Shown: piece after piece, positions 9,131-15,872 of the stretch
How positions within the stretch are numbered: the stretch's first letter is position 1
Layout of the letters: each line of letters starts with the position of its first letter
Assembly: GCA_903828665.1 (NCBI GenBank)
Contig: CAIKMZ010000068.1
Coordinates: forward strand, 1 to 35,724
Direction of reading: 5' to 3'
DNA: 35,724 bases
From: an uncultured beta proteobacterium
Lineage (GTDB): Bacteria; Pseudomonadota; Gammaproteobacteria; Burkholderiales; Burkholderiaceae_C
Program-made: the position numbers and the translations under genes
Notes under the pieces: model-generated
Databases searched by the model: none
The model's input: only the letters and a program-made list of their open reading frames with translations
What the model was told of the DNA's origin: nothing

Positions 9131-9570
9131 GCGCCAACTAGCCCGGCAATGAACCTATAGGCACCAACAACGCCTGCCAGTAGAACAGCGAGCACCGTTA
9201 TCAGCACAACCAGCCCCCACTGCAGCCACCGGACCTGAGTTCGACTTCCCCCCTTGTACGGCGATACCGCGCTCAATCGCGAAGCAACATAGTCGTTGTA
9301 CCTGCGCAAAACTTCGTTTCGCATGAAGAGGGGTGTGAACGCGTGGCTCCACTGAGGGAACCCGCCAAACAGCCCTGTTGTCAGAAGGACGGCCCCGCCC
9401 CATACCCAGAACGGGATAAAAAGCAATGTTATCTGGTGCATCGTCGGCCCCATACCAGCCGGGGGTGCTGTAAGGTACGACGCCGAAAGGTACAGCGGGG
9501 CAAGGCCGAAGACACTCAGAACAATTCGTGCTTTAGTGGTTTTAACAAATATTTCCATTGATTGAGGCAT
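9079..9570 (-). CDS. Hypothetical multi-pass membrane protein, 163 aa
   Basis: The start at ATG 9570 is supported by GGAGAAGG just upstream. Four hydrophobic stretches are visible: about 16-34, 45-68, 115-135 and 138-158, with a polar middle section (about 75-110) that includes RRYNDYVASRLSAVSPYKGG. It is probably an inner-membrane protein with a cytoplasmic central loop. I do not recognise the family. It lies 67 bp after the 43-aa membrane peptide gene and in the same direction, and forms part of the leftward series in the insert. Membrane proteins of this size occur as immunity, toxin-partner or transport accessory proteins, but nothing in the sequence decides between these. Confidence 0.6.
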   Translation of the reverse strand: MPQSMEIFVKTTKARIVLSVFGLAPLYLSASYLTAPPAGMGPTMHQITLLFIPFWVWGGAVLLTTGLFGGFPQWSHAFTPLFMRNEVLRRYNDYVASRLSAVSPYKGGSRTQVRWLQWGLVVLITVLAVLLAGVVGAYRFIAGLVGACIGGLVAMFTAEFLRR

Positions 9571-9637
9571 GCGCCTTCTCCATTAAGTTGTGACGCCCTG
9601 GCGCTAGCGGCACAAATTTCGCGGGACTGCGGCTTGT

Positions 9638-9769
9638 TCAACTCGCCAACATCATCGCAATCAAGCCGATGGTAAGCAGGCGAATGGACTTCTTCATCCA
9701 GGAAGAATCGTCAGCCAAGCCCGGTTGCGCTTGAGTTCCTGTCCTCACGGATATCAAGTCTTCCGTCAT
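9638..9769 (-). CDS. Candidate 43-aa single-pass membrane peptide
   Basis: This short frame begins at ATG 9769 (MTEDLISVRTGTQAQPGLAD) and ends at a TGA at 9638-9640. The first 25 residues are polar. The last 16 or so form one hydrophobic helix after a Lys-Lys pair (MKKSIRLLTIGLIAMMLAS), as in a C-terminally anchored peptide. GGGAA lies 5-6 bases before the start, and the gene begins 10 bp after the stop of the Cys-rich gene in the same direction, consistent with translational coupling. No homologue is recognised. Alternatively the internal ATG before Lys-Lys could start an even shorter membrane peptide. Its charge pattern and position support it, but its length does not allow certainty. Confidence 0.4.
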   Translation of the reverse strand: MTEDLISVRTGTQAQPGLADDSSWMKKSIRLLTIGLIAMMLAS

Positions 9770-9779
9770 CTATTCCCAT

Positions 9780-9968
9780 TCAGGTTCTTATCTTCCAAAA
9801 CAAACAGCCATATATTTGTTCGGCGAGAGGTTTCCCAAAGCCAGGGCGCAAGCACTCACAATGCATTGTGACGCTCGCCTGTCCGGCCACTTCAACCGGA
9901 AACCAGCGGCCGAAATGCTCGCACCGGTCACAGCGTTTCGTGGCTCGTATTAGCTCAAAGTTGTCCAT
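9780..9968 (-). CDS. Small Cys-rich protein, 62 aa (putative zinc-binding)
   Basis: I chose ATG 9968 (MDNFELIRATKRCDRCEHFG) because AGGGGGAA lies 11-16 bases upstream; a longer version starting at ATG 10010 has no ribosome-binding site. Five cysteines are arranged as CxxC (CDRCEHF), CxC (HCECLRP) and a last Cys in YGCLFW, which suggests a small structural zinc site. The pattern 'C..C.HF ... C.C ... GC.FW' is common in short uncharacterised proteins of phages and genomic islands. It is probably the first or second gene of the leftward series, with only 10 bp to the next start. Function unknown. Confidence 0.5.
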   Translation of the reverse strand: MDNFELIRATKRCDRCEHFGRWFPVEVAGQASVTMHCECLRPGFGKPLAEQIYGCLFWKIRT

Positions 9969-10035
9969 GGAAATCACGTTCCCCCTTCTGTTTCTCGCTT
10001 TCTCCAACATCGAAAGCCCGATGACTAACCCAGCG

Positions 10036-10230
10036 CTACGCCCGGTCCATGCTCAACGACCGTGACAGCGCTACCTGAAGTGTCCCGAATTCGGGGCAAC
10101 TTGTATATTCCTCGAACGGGCCAAGGCGAAACCCTCGACTGCACATTGCTGGGTCAGCGTGTACCGATATCTGTGGAAATGTAATCCCATCATCTTGCGT
10201 TTGAAGTTGAATTTGATGTCCTGCTGTCAA
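10036..10230 (-). CDS. Possible 64-aa protein (unrecognised)
   Basis: The only possible start is TTG at 10230, because an in-frame TGA lies just upstream; GGAAA stands 6 bases before it. The sequence contains FPQISVHADPAMCSRGFRL and EEYTSCPEFGTLQVALS, which reads as plausible protein with two Cys, but no family is recognised. It ends 67 bp before the Cys-rich gene's start and would be the first gene of the leftward series after the AT-rich divergent region. It could equally be an untranslated leader. Confidence 0.3.
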   Translation of the reverse strand: MTAGHQIQLQTQDDGITFPQISVHADPAMCSRGFRLGPFEEYTSCPEFGTLQVALSRSLSMDRA

Positions 10231-10336
10231 AGTATTTCCAAGTCATATCCCCATTTGTGGGTGGACTTGTTGTCAATTTATACTTAAAATTCGATATCAA
10301 AATGACAACTTTATAGAACACAAGGAGACGGTTCTT
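10231..10336. promoter_or_regulatory. AT-rich divergent control region with an 11-bp inverted repeat
   Basis: This is the most AT-rich stretch of the insert and separates the leftward small genes from the rightward CPBP gene. GTTGTCAATTT (10269-10279) and AAAATGACAAC (10299-10309) form an inverted repeat matching at 10 of 11 positions, with arm starts 30 bp apart, about three helical turns. TTGTCA within the left arm could be a -35 element for the rightward unit with TATCAA near 10295 as a weak -10. On the complement, TTGTCA of the right arm faces TATAAA near 10278-10283. An AAGGAG at 10322-10327 marks the start of rightward translation. The layout fits one regulator controlling both directions. 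Confidence 0.4.
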
Positions 10337-10435
10337 CTGAGCAACTCAATCAGCGATTTCGTGTGCTTCGCGCCAGACAGTCCACTATGGTTCCAGTACT
10401 GGGCCCTTGTGACCGCTATTTATGCAACGGTCTGA
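10337..10435 (+). CDS. Possible 32-aa leader peptide overlapping the CPBP gene
   Basis: The best ribosome-binding site of the insert, AAGGAG at 10322-10327, lies 9 bases before a CTG codon at 10337. That CTG opens a 32-codon frame reading SDFVCFAPDSPLWFQYWALV and ending at TGA 10433-10435. A GTG at 10361 is an alternative start. The C-terminal half is hydrophobic. The stop lies 14 bases inside the CPBP gene, whose own ATG has no ribosome-binding site, so translation of this peptide could load ribosomes onto the CPBP start. The non-ATG start makes this uncertain. Confidence 0.27.
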   Translation: MSNSISDFVCFAPDSPLWFQYWALVTAIYATV

Positions 10436-11135
10436 AAGGTTTGTGTGGCTCACGATTGTTGTCGTGGAGTTGACCTTTATGGTCCTCACACGAATTGTCG
10501 TTGCGCGTTTCCCATCTTACTCAATAGGCGTCCCGGTCGAGCTAATCCGCACTGCTCTTCGACTGGCGGCGGTCTGGCTGTACTTTCGGGTTGTGCCGGA
10601 CCTTATCAACCTGAAGAGCCACAATGCAGTTGTCCGTGAACCCACCCTGCTCCTGTCCTTCTTCTTGTTCTTGAGCGTCCCGCTTCTGGTGAGCGATGCC
10701 AGTTTGGTTCCCCCGACCACAAGAGTCGTTTATGCGCTCACAAGCGTGGCTGTTGCCCTAAAGGAGGAGATATCCTTTCGAGCGCTGATTCAAAACTTAC
10801 TTGCAAAAAGATGGGGCAGTTTCACTGCGGTGCTTGTTGCCTCGACACTGTTTCTAGTCCACCACGTAGGAGTGATACCCCTGTCATGGGCCAACTACGG
10901 CCAAGTGGCCATCGCCGGATTATTTTTGGGAATTGTCTTCGCGTACACACAAAACCTTTGGCTGGTTATTTGCCTGCATGCCGCGTATGACGCAATTTGG
11001 TCGGTGACCACAGTTTTCTCACCCCCCTTTCAGTATTCCATTGGCATTGCCGTGCTGACAACAAGTTCCCTGCTTGCATTAATTGGGGGTCGCTCAGCTA
11101 TCAATCGGGAGCGGGCCCGCAAAGCGGTGTTGTAG
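10422..11135 (+). CDS. CPBP family intramembrane metalloprotease (CAAX protease / Abi family)
   Basis: 237 residues with about seven hydrophobic helices. The three CPBP signatures are all present: EExxxR (E115, E116, R120 in LKEEISFRALIQ), FxxxH (F144 to H148 in FLVHH) and HxxxD (H186 to D190 in LHAAYDAI). These residues form the active site of the Rce1-type glutamate protease fold in the membrane. Bacterial members cleave membrane-bound or secreted peptides; they include bacteriocin self-immunity proteins and maturation proteases. The start at ATG 10422 follows an in-frame stop at 10410-10412 and lacks a ribosome-binding site. It is the only insert gene with a clear family and faces away from the leftward small genes, sharing their control region. 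Confidence 0.85.
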   Translation: MQRSERFVWLTIVVVELTFMVLTRIVVARFPSYSIGVPVELIRTALRLAAVWLYFRVVPDLINLKSHNAVVREPTLLLSFFLFLSVPLLVSDASLVPPTTRVVYALTSVAVALKEEISFRALIQNLLAKRWGSFTAVLVASTLFLVHHVGVIPLSWANYGQVAIAGLFLGIVFAYTQNLWLVICLHAAYDAIWSVTTVFSPPFQYSIGIAVLTTSSLLALIGGRSAINRERARKAVL

Positions 11136-11463
11136 CTCCGCTGTGGTGCCTCACCGACGGCGGAAGCACGAATTTCGGCCGGTCGCGTAAAGGACCACCA
11201 CTGAATTGGGCCCCACGCAGTATTCGGACGCACCCCAGCTGTAGACCTGCCAACACATGGCTCAGTCAGAATCTTGAACATCAGACTAACGACAACGCAT
11301 CCAAAAGCTGAGTAAGAACGTTTTGGCAGCTTATGCTCGATTGAGAAGCTTTGGGTCAGGTTATGCCTTAACCTGATGTCATCGACTTTCCGCTTCTCAT
11401 AGGGAGACCGGTCACTTTATGCTTCTTTATCGATTCAGGAAACGGTTAACGGCACAGTTGCCA
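11136..11463. repeat. Gene-free stretch with nested inverted repeats
   Basis: No supported gene. Between 11296 and 11400 several inverted repeats lie close together: TCAGGTTA-TGCCT-TAACCTGA (perfect 8-bp stem, about 11356-11376); GAGAAGC/GCTTCTC enclosing it (about 11345-11400); and, upstream, AAGCTG/CAGCTT and CCAAAA/TTTTGG, which are mutually exclusive alternatives. They could form a folded RNA or be remnants of recombination sites. There is no T-run for a standard terminator after the CPBP gene. Confidence 0.4.
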
Positions 11464-11634
11464 TCAACACATTAAGGTAGCAGTGTCAGTGTGTAGGTAC
11501 AGAACAAAGCGCTTGATTCGCTGGCTGGCCGCGGCAACAATCGGTGACTGACAAATCGGACATGGCTGTCCAACCGTCCCGAACTCATCGTCGTGCTTGT
11601 GTGCAGTAAGGAACCGCTGAGCTGCTTCAAACAT
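11464..11634 (-). CDS. Possible 56-aa protein with a CPIC knuckle
   Basis: A short frame from ATG 11634 to TGA 11464-11466 encodes MFEAAQRFLTAHKHDDEFG followed by a CPICQSPI knuckle typical of half a zinc ribbon, then a basic helix (SQRIKRFVLYLH). A stop immediately precedes the ATG and no ribosome-binding site is seen. It may be a degraded remnant of a longer zinc-ribbon protein. The overlapping 118-codon frame on the same strand looks random. Confidence 0.22.
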   Translation of the reverse strand: MFEAAQRFLTAHKHDDEFGTVGQPCPICQSPIVAAASQRIKRFVLYLHTDTATLMC

Positions 11635-11742
11635 CGCTTTTCAAGCTGATTCCCCGGAACCTGCCAATAAAGCCCCCTCAGAGCGCAGCCCTCAGCGGCC
11701 AGCTTTTCAGCCGAAGAAGCAACGGTGGCGGCTTGATGAATT

Positions 11743-12270
11743 GACCTTGCGCTGGATTCGGTCGTGCTGAGCCATCGTGACAGCGACCACACTGGCGGTG
11801 CGCCGGCGGTGCTGGCAATGCAGACCAAGGCGACCCTGCTGAGTTCGATCGAGGGCGACCATGCGCTGCAAAGCCTGCGCGCGGCGACGCGTTTCGTGGC
11901 CGGTCAGCATTGGCAATGGGATGGTGTCGAATTCGAAGTCTTGCATCGGCAGGCGCAGGAGGCGCGGTTGATCGCGGATCACCGGTTCAAGGTCGATGTC
12001 CTGGTGGTGCCGCACCATGGCAGCAAATCGCCGAGCAGCGCAGCATTTCTTGATGCCGTGCAGCCGCGCATCGCGCTGGTGCAGGCAGGCTATCGCAACC
12101 GCTTCGGCCACCCGGCACAATCTGTTTTGGTGCGCTATCGTGAGCGTTTGATTCGCCTATTTGATTCGCCCCATTGTGGTGCCATGACCTGGCATTCGGC
12201 GCAACCGCAAGAGGTCAAAAGCCAGCGCGAGCAGGATTTGCGCTACTGGCGGCATCACTTGAGTGGATAG
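11743..12270 (+). pseudogene. comEC: ComEC/Rec2 C-terminal metallo-beta-lactamase domain fragment
   Basis: This is the last domain of the comEC gene whose N-terminus ends at 8546. The frame enters at about 11740-11743, just after an in-frame TGA (11737-11739), and runs 175 residues. It contains the metal-binding stretch VVLSHRDSDHTGGAPAVLAM, VDVLVVPHHGSKSPSS and the family's end motif (ALVQAGYRNRFGHP). In ComEC this periplasmic domain is thought to process incoming DNA. Here it lacks the channel and any export signal; translation could begin only at internal codons such as GTG 11764. It is almost certainly a remnant. Confidence 0.9.
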
Positions 12271-12317
12271 GTCTGGCTCAAAGCTTGCTAAGCTAGGGGC
12301 AGGAGTGAAAAGACGTT

Positions 12318-13820
12318 ATGCAGAAATTTGACGAGATGTACACCCGGCTGCCGTATGAGTTTTTCACGCACGGCGCCCAGATTCGCGATCATTACAAAAT
12401 CTACGACGAATGGCTGGCACGCCAACCGGGCGACATGATGGCGCAGCGCCGCGAAGAGGCCGAGATGATCTTCCGGCGCGTCGGCATCACTTTTGCCGTC
12501 TACGGCGAGAAGGACGAGCAGGGCGCCGGCAATGAACGCCTGATTCCCTTCGACCTGATCCCGCGCATCATTCCGGCCAGCGAGTGGAGGACTCTCGAAC
12601 GCGGCCTGGTCCAGCGAGTGGCCGCATTGAACCGTTTTGTGCATGACGTCTACCATGAACAGGAGATCATCAAGGCGGGTGTCGTGCCGCGCGAGCAGAT
12701 CGAGAACAACGCCCAGTTCCGCCCCGAGATGATGGGCGTGAATGTACCCAATAACATTTACTCGCATATCTCGGGCATCGACATCGTGCGCGCGCCCAAC
12801 GCCGCCGGTGAGGGCGAATACTACGTGCTGGAGGACAACCTGCGCGTGCCCAGCGGCGTGAGCTACATGCTGGAAGACCGCAAGATGATGATGCGATTGT
12901 TCCCGGCCCTGTTCAACGCCTATCGCGTGGCCCCGGTGGCCCATTACCCCGACCTCTTGCTCGACACCCTGCGCTCGAGCAGTCCGGCCACGACCGCCGA
13001 GCCGACCGTGGTCGTGCTAACACCCGGCATGCACAACAGCGCCTATTTCGAGCACGCCTTTCTCGCGCAGCAGATGGGCATCGAACTGGTGGAGGGGCAG
13101 GACCTGTTTGTCCGTGACAACTTCTGCTACATGCGCACGACGCGCGGCCCGAAACGGGTGGATGTCATCTACCGCCGCGTTGACGACGACTTCCTCGACC
13201 CCAAGGTGTTCCGCCCGACCTCGACGCTCGGCTGCGCCGGCCTGATCGACGTCTACCGCGCCGGCAATGTGACCATCTGCAATGCTGTGGGCACCGGTGT
13301 TGCCGACGACAAGTCGCTCTACCCCTACGTTCCCAAGATGATCGAGTTCTACCTAGGCGAGAAGCCGATCCTCAACAACGTGCCGACCTACATGTGCCGC
13401 AACCCGGACGATCTGGCCTACACGCTGGCCAACCTGAAAGACCTGGTGGTCAAGGAGGTGCATGGCGCCGGCGGCTACGGCATGCTGGTCGGTCCGGCCG
13501 CGACGAAGGCCGAGATCGAGGACTTCCGCAAGGCGGTGCTCGCCAACCCGAGCGGCTACATCGCGCAGCCGACGCTGAGCCTGTCGAGCTGCCCGACTTT
13601 CGTCGAGAGCGGCATCGCCCCGCGCCATATCGACCTGCGACCCTACGTGCTCAGCGGCAAGACGGTGCAGATGGTGCCCGGCGGCCTGACGCGAGTGGCG
13701 CTCAAGGAAGGATCGCTGGTTGTCAATTCGTCGCAGGGCGGCGGCACCAAGGACACCTGGGTCCTGGAAAACGGCGTGCCCGCGCACGCCCCGGCCCAGA
13801 CACAAACCCAGTCGGCTTAA
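12318..13820 (+). CDS. Circularly permuted ATP-grasp type 2 protein (DUF404/DUF407 family)
   Basis: 500 residues, a typical length for this family. Diagnostic stretches are FDEMYTRLPYEFFTHGAQIR near the N-terminus (the gene starts at ATG 12318 behind AGGAG), YYVLEDNLRVPSGVSYMLED (about 175-195), VDVIYRRVDDDFLDP (about 275), and the glycine-rich nucleotide-binding segment VVKEVHGAGGYGMLVGP (about 378). ATP-grasp enzymes make an acyl-phosphate and join it to an amine. Members of this permuted group are predicted to be peptide ligases acting with alpha-E and transglutaminase-like partners (proposed by comparative genomics). The alpha-E gene follows after 11 bp, so the two form an operon. The true substrate is unknown. 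Confidence 0.93.
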   Translation: MQKFDEMYTRLPYEFFTHGAQIRDHYKIYDEWLARQPGDMMAQRREEAEMIFRRVGITFAVYGEKDEQGAGNERLIPFDLIPRIIPASEWRTLERGLVQRVAALNRFVHDVYHEQEIIKAGVVPREQIENNAQFRPEMMGVNVPNNIYSHISGIDIVRAPNAAGEGEYYVLEDNLRVPSGVSYMLEDRKMMMRLFPALFNAYRVAPVAHYPDLLLDTLRSSSPATTAEPTVVVLTPGMHNSAYFEHAFLAQQMGIELVEGQDLFVRDNFCYMRTTRGPKRVDVIYRRVDDDFLDPKVFRPTSTLGCAGLIDVYRAGNVTICNAVGTGVADDKSLYPYVPKMIEFYLGEKPILNNVPTYMCRNPDDLAYTLANLKDLVVKEVHGAGGYGMLVGPAATKAEIEDFRKAVLANPSGYIAQPTLSLSSCPTFVESGIAPRHIDLRPYVLSGKTVQMVPGGLTRVALKEGSLVVNSSQGGGTKDTWVLENGVPAHAPAQTQTQSA

Positions 13821-13831
13821 GGAGTCATTCA

Positions 13832-14791
13832 ATGCTGTCACGTACTGCCGATCACCTGTTCTGGATGTCGCGCTACACCGAGCGCGCAGAGAACACCGCC
13901 CGCATGCTCGACGTCAATTACCAGACCTCCTTGCTGCCGCAGTCCGATGCGGTGGCGCTGGTCGGCTGGCAGGGGCTGCTGAGCATCAGCGAACTGCTGT
14001 CGAGCTACCAGGCCGCGCATGGCGAGATCCAGGTCCGCAACGTGCTGGACTTCATGGTCAAGGACGAGAGCAATCCCTCGTCCATCGTGTCCTGCCTGGG
14101 CGCGGCGCGAGAGAATGCACGCGCGGTGCGCGGCACGCTCACGACCGAGGTCTGGGAGACGCAGAACCAGACCTGGCTCGAAGTGCAGCGCATGATCAAG
14201 AGCGGCGAGTTCGAGCGCGACCCGGCGCAGTTTTTCGAGTGGGTCAAGTTCCGCTCGCACCTGTCGCGCGGCGTGACGGTCGGCACCATGCTGATGGACG
14301 AGGCCTTGTACTTCATGCGCATGGGAACCTTTCTGGAACGCGCCGACAACACCGCGCGTCTGGTCGATGTCAAGTTCCACGCGGTGCAGAGCGACTTTTA
14401 CGGCACGGCCAGCGAGAAGGACCAGGAGTACGACTTCTACCACTGGAGCGCGATCCTGCGCAGCGTGTCGGGCTTCGAGGTCTACCGCAAGGTCTACCGC
14501 GATGTCATCAAGCCCGAGCGCGTTGCCGAACTGCTGATCCTGCGCCCCGACATGCCGCGCTCGCTGCACGCCAGCATGAACGAAGTGGTCAACAATCTGG
14601 CCCTGGTGGCCAACGAGCAGTCAGCCGAGACGCACCGGCGCGCAGGCAAGCTCTGCGCCGAGCTCAAGTATGGTCGCATCGATGAAATCATGGCCACCGG
14701 CCTGCATGCCTACCTGACCCAGTTCTTGGACCGGGTCAATGATCTGGGCATGCATATCAGTCGGGACTTTTTGGTTCCGTCGGCGGCTTGA
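13832..14791 (+). CDS. Alpha-E domain protein (DUF403)
   Basis: 319 residues covering one all-helical alpha-E domain. It starts MLSRTADHLFWMSRYTERAE, the conserved beginning with paired Arg and Glu residues, and repeats the pattern in FMRMGTFLERADNTARLVD (about 162-180). The start ATG at 13832 lies behind AAGGAGT, 11 bp after the ATP-grasp gene. The family accompanies circularly permuted ATP-grasp genes and is thought to assist the ligase; no catalytic activity has been established to my knowledge. Its 3' end overlaps the convergent mltB gene by 35 bp. A transglutaminase-like gene commonly comes third in such operons; here none follows on this strand, but tgpA lies on the opposite strand about 1.1 kb beyond. 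Confidence 0.93.
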   Translation: MLSRTADHLFWMSRYTERAENTARMLDVNYQTSLLPQSDAVALVGWQGLLSISELLSSYQAAHGEIQVRNVLDFMVKDESNPSSIVSCLGAARENARAVRGTLTTEVWETQNQTWLEVQRMIKSGEFERDPAQFFEWVKFRSHLSRGVTVGTMLMDEALYFMRMGTFLERADNTARLVDVKFHAVQSDFYGTASEKDQEYDFYHWSAILRSVSGFEVYRKVYRDVIKPERVAELLILRPDMPRSLHASMNEVVNNLALVANEQSAETHRRAGKLCAELKYGRIDEIMATGLHAYLTQFLDRVNDLGMHISRDFLVPSAA

Positions 14792-15872
14792 GCGGGCTCA
14801 TCGCGCCGGCGACCGCCTGGCCGAGTTCGATCACGGCCATCGCGTAATAGCTGCTCCAGTTGTAGCGGGTGATCGCGTAGAAATTCTCGGTGCCGGCGAC
14901 ATAGCTCGGCGGCGCGTCGCCGTTCTGCAACTCCACCAGCGCCAGCGGCCCCTGATGCTGCAGCGCCCCGCCTTCGAGCACCGCCCCCTTGGCCATGAAG
15001 CTTGCAACGCTGAAGGTCGGCAGGATGTCGGGCAGCAGCAAGGCTTCAAGATCGAGCTTCCCGGCATCGAAGCGGACCGGGTAGTGCGTTGACATGCCGC
15101 TGTGCCAGTTGAAGGCCTTGAAGTAGTTGGCAACCGAGCCGATCGCATCGGCCGCGCTGTTGCTCAGATCGACCCGGCTGTCGCCGTCAAAGTCGATTGC
15201 GTAACGGGCCCAGCTCGATGGCATGAACTGCGGCATGCCCATGGCGCCGGCATAACTGCCGCGCGCGGCCAACGGGTCTGCGCCGGTGCGCTGCATCAGG
15301 CTCAGGAACTGCTCGAGCTCGGCCTTGAAAAAGGCGCTGCGCTCGGTCGCGCGTGGATGCGCTGCCGGAAAATCGAAGGCCAGCGTCGCCAGCGCGTCGA
15401 TCACGCGATAGCTTCCCATCTGCTGGCCGTAGATTGTTTCGACGCCGAGGATGCCGACCACGATCTCGGCCGGAACACCGGTTTCCAGCTCGGCCCGTGC
15501 CAGCGTGTCACGGTTGTCCTGCCAGAAGCGCACGCCGGCCTTGATGCGAACGGGATCGATGAAGCGGCTGCGGTAGACGCGCCAGTTCTTGGGTGTTCCC
15601 GCGACCGGCGGCAGGATGGCCTTGGCAATCTGCGGGATGTAATGCGCCTGCGCAATCGCCGCGCGCACCCAGGCGCGGTCGAGGTCGCGCCTGAGCGCGA
15701 TGTCGTCGGCCGCCTGCATCGCGTCGTCGCGCCGGGCGTAGGCCGGGCCCGGCGGTGTCGCCTGCCGCACGACGTGCGGCTTCTTCTTTGGCTTCCTGGC
15801 GGTTTGCGCCGCCGTGGACAAGCTCGGCGCCGAGAGCAGAAGCAGCGCAATCAGAAGTAGCCGAGTTTTCAA
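14757..15872 (-). CDS. mltB: Lytic murein transglycosylase B (MltB/Slt35 type)
   Basis: 371 residues. A signal peptide is visible (MKTRLLLIALLLLSAPSLSTAA); it has no lipobox Cys, so this is a soluble periplasmic enzyme rather than a lipoprotein like E. coli MltB. It cleaves the MurNAc-GlcNAc bond of peptidoglycan with formation of an anhydro end. The catalytic Glu is E145 in GILGVETIYGQQMGSYRVID; the second signature is SYAGAMGMPQFMPSSW, followed by an acidic metal-site-like DFDGDSRVDL. The start codon is TTG at 15872, overlapping the tgpA stop (TTGA), which implies translational coupling. It is the last gene of the moxR-DUF58-tgpA-mltB unit and overlaps the convergent alpha-E gene. Confidence 0.94.
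   Translation of the reverse strand: MKTRLLLIALLLLSAPSLSTAAQTARKPKKKPHVVRQATPPGPAYARRDDAMQAADDIALRRDLDRAWVRAAIAQAHYIPQIAKAILPPVAGTPKNWRVYRSRFIDPVRIKAGVRFWQDNRDTLARAELETGVPAEIVVGILGVETIYGQQMGSYRVIDALATLAFDFPAAHPRATERSAFFKAELEQFLSLMQRTGADPLAARGSYAGAMGMPQFMPSSWARYAIDFDGDSRVDLSNSAADAIGSVANYFKAFNWHSGMSTHYPVRFDAGKLDLEALLLPDILPTFSVASFMAKGAVLEGGALQHQGPLALVELQNGDAPPSYVAGTENFYAITRYNWSSYYAMAVIELGQAVAGAMSPLKPPTEPKSPD

Larger units (their letters stand above)
8547..11739. mobile_element. About 3.2-kb lower-GC insert replacing the core of comEC
   Basis: ComEC coding sequence ends at about 8546 and resumes at about 11740-11743. The DNA between is visibly richer in A+T and uses codons unlike its neighbours, as expected for acquired DNA. 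The two comEC parts together fall about 350-400 residues short of the family, so the event removed host sequence as well as adding DNA. I found no transposase, integrase or matching terminal repeats, and no target-site duplication is evident at the junctions. The contents are a leftward series of small genes and a rightward CPBP protease gene, annotated separately. The mechanism is unknown; illegitimate recombination or the remains of an integrated element are both possible. Confidence 0.75.

Noticed and set aside
8700..11460. Integron cassette array with attC sites
   Set aside because: Single GTTRRRY-like boxes (e.g. GTTAAGC near 8796) have no complementary RYYYAAC partner with proper spacing, gene directions are mixed, and no integrase is present.
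8547..11739. Insert as a simple IS or transposon
   Set aside because: No transposase, no matching terminal inverted repeats and no clear target duplication at the two comEC junctions.
11472..11828. 118-codon frame on the complement across the right insert junction
   Set aside because: It runs antisense into the comEC fragment and crosses the junction, so it cannot be an ancestral gene.
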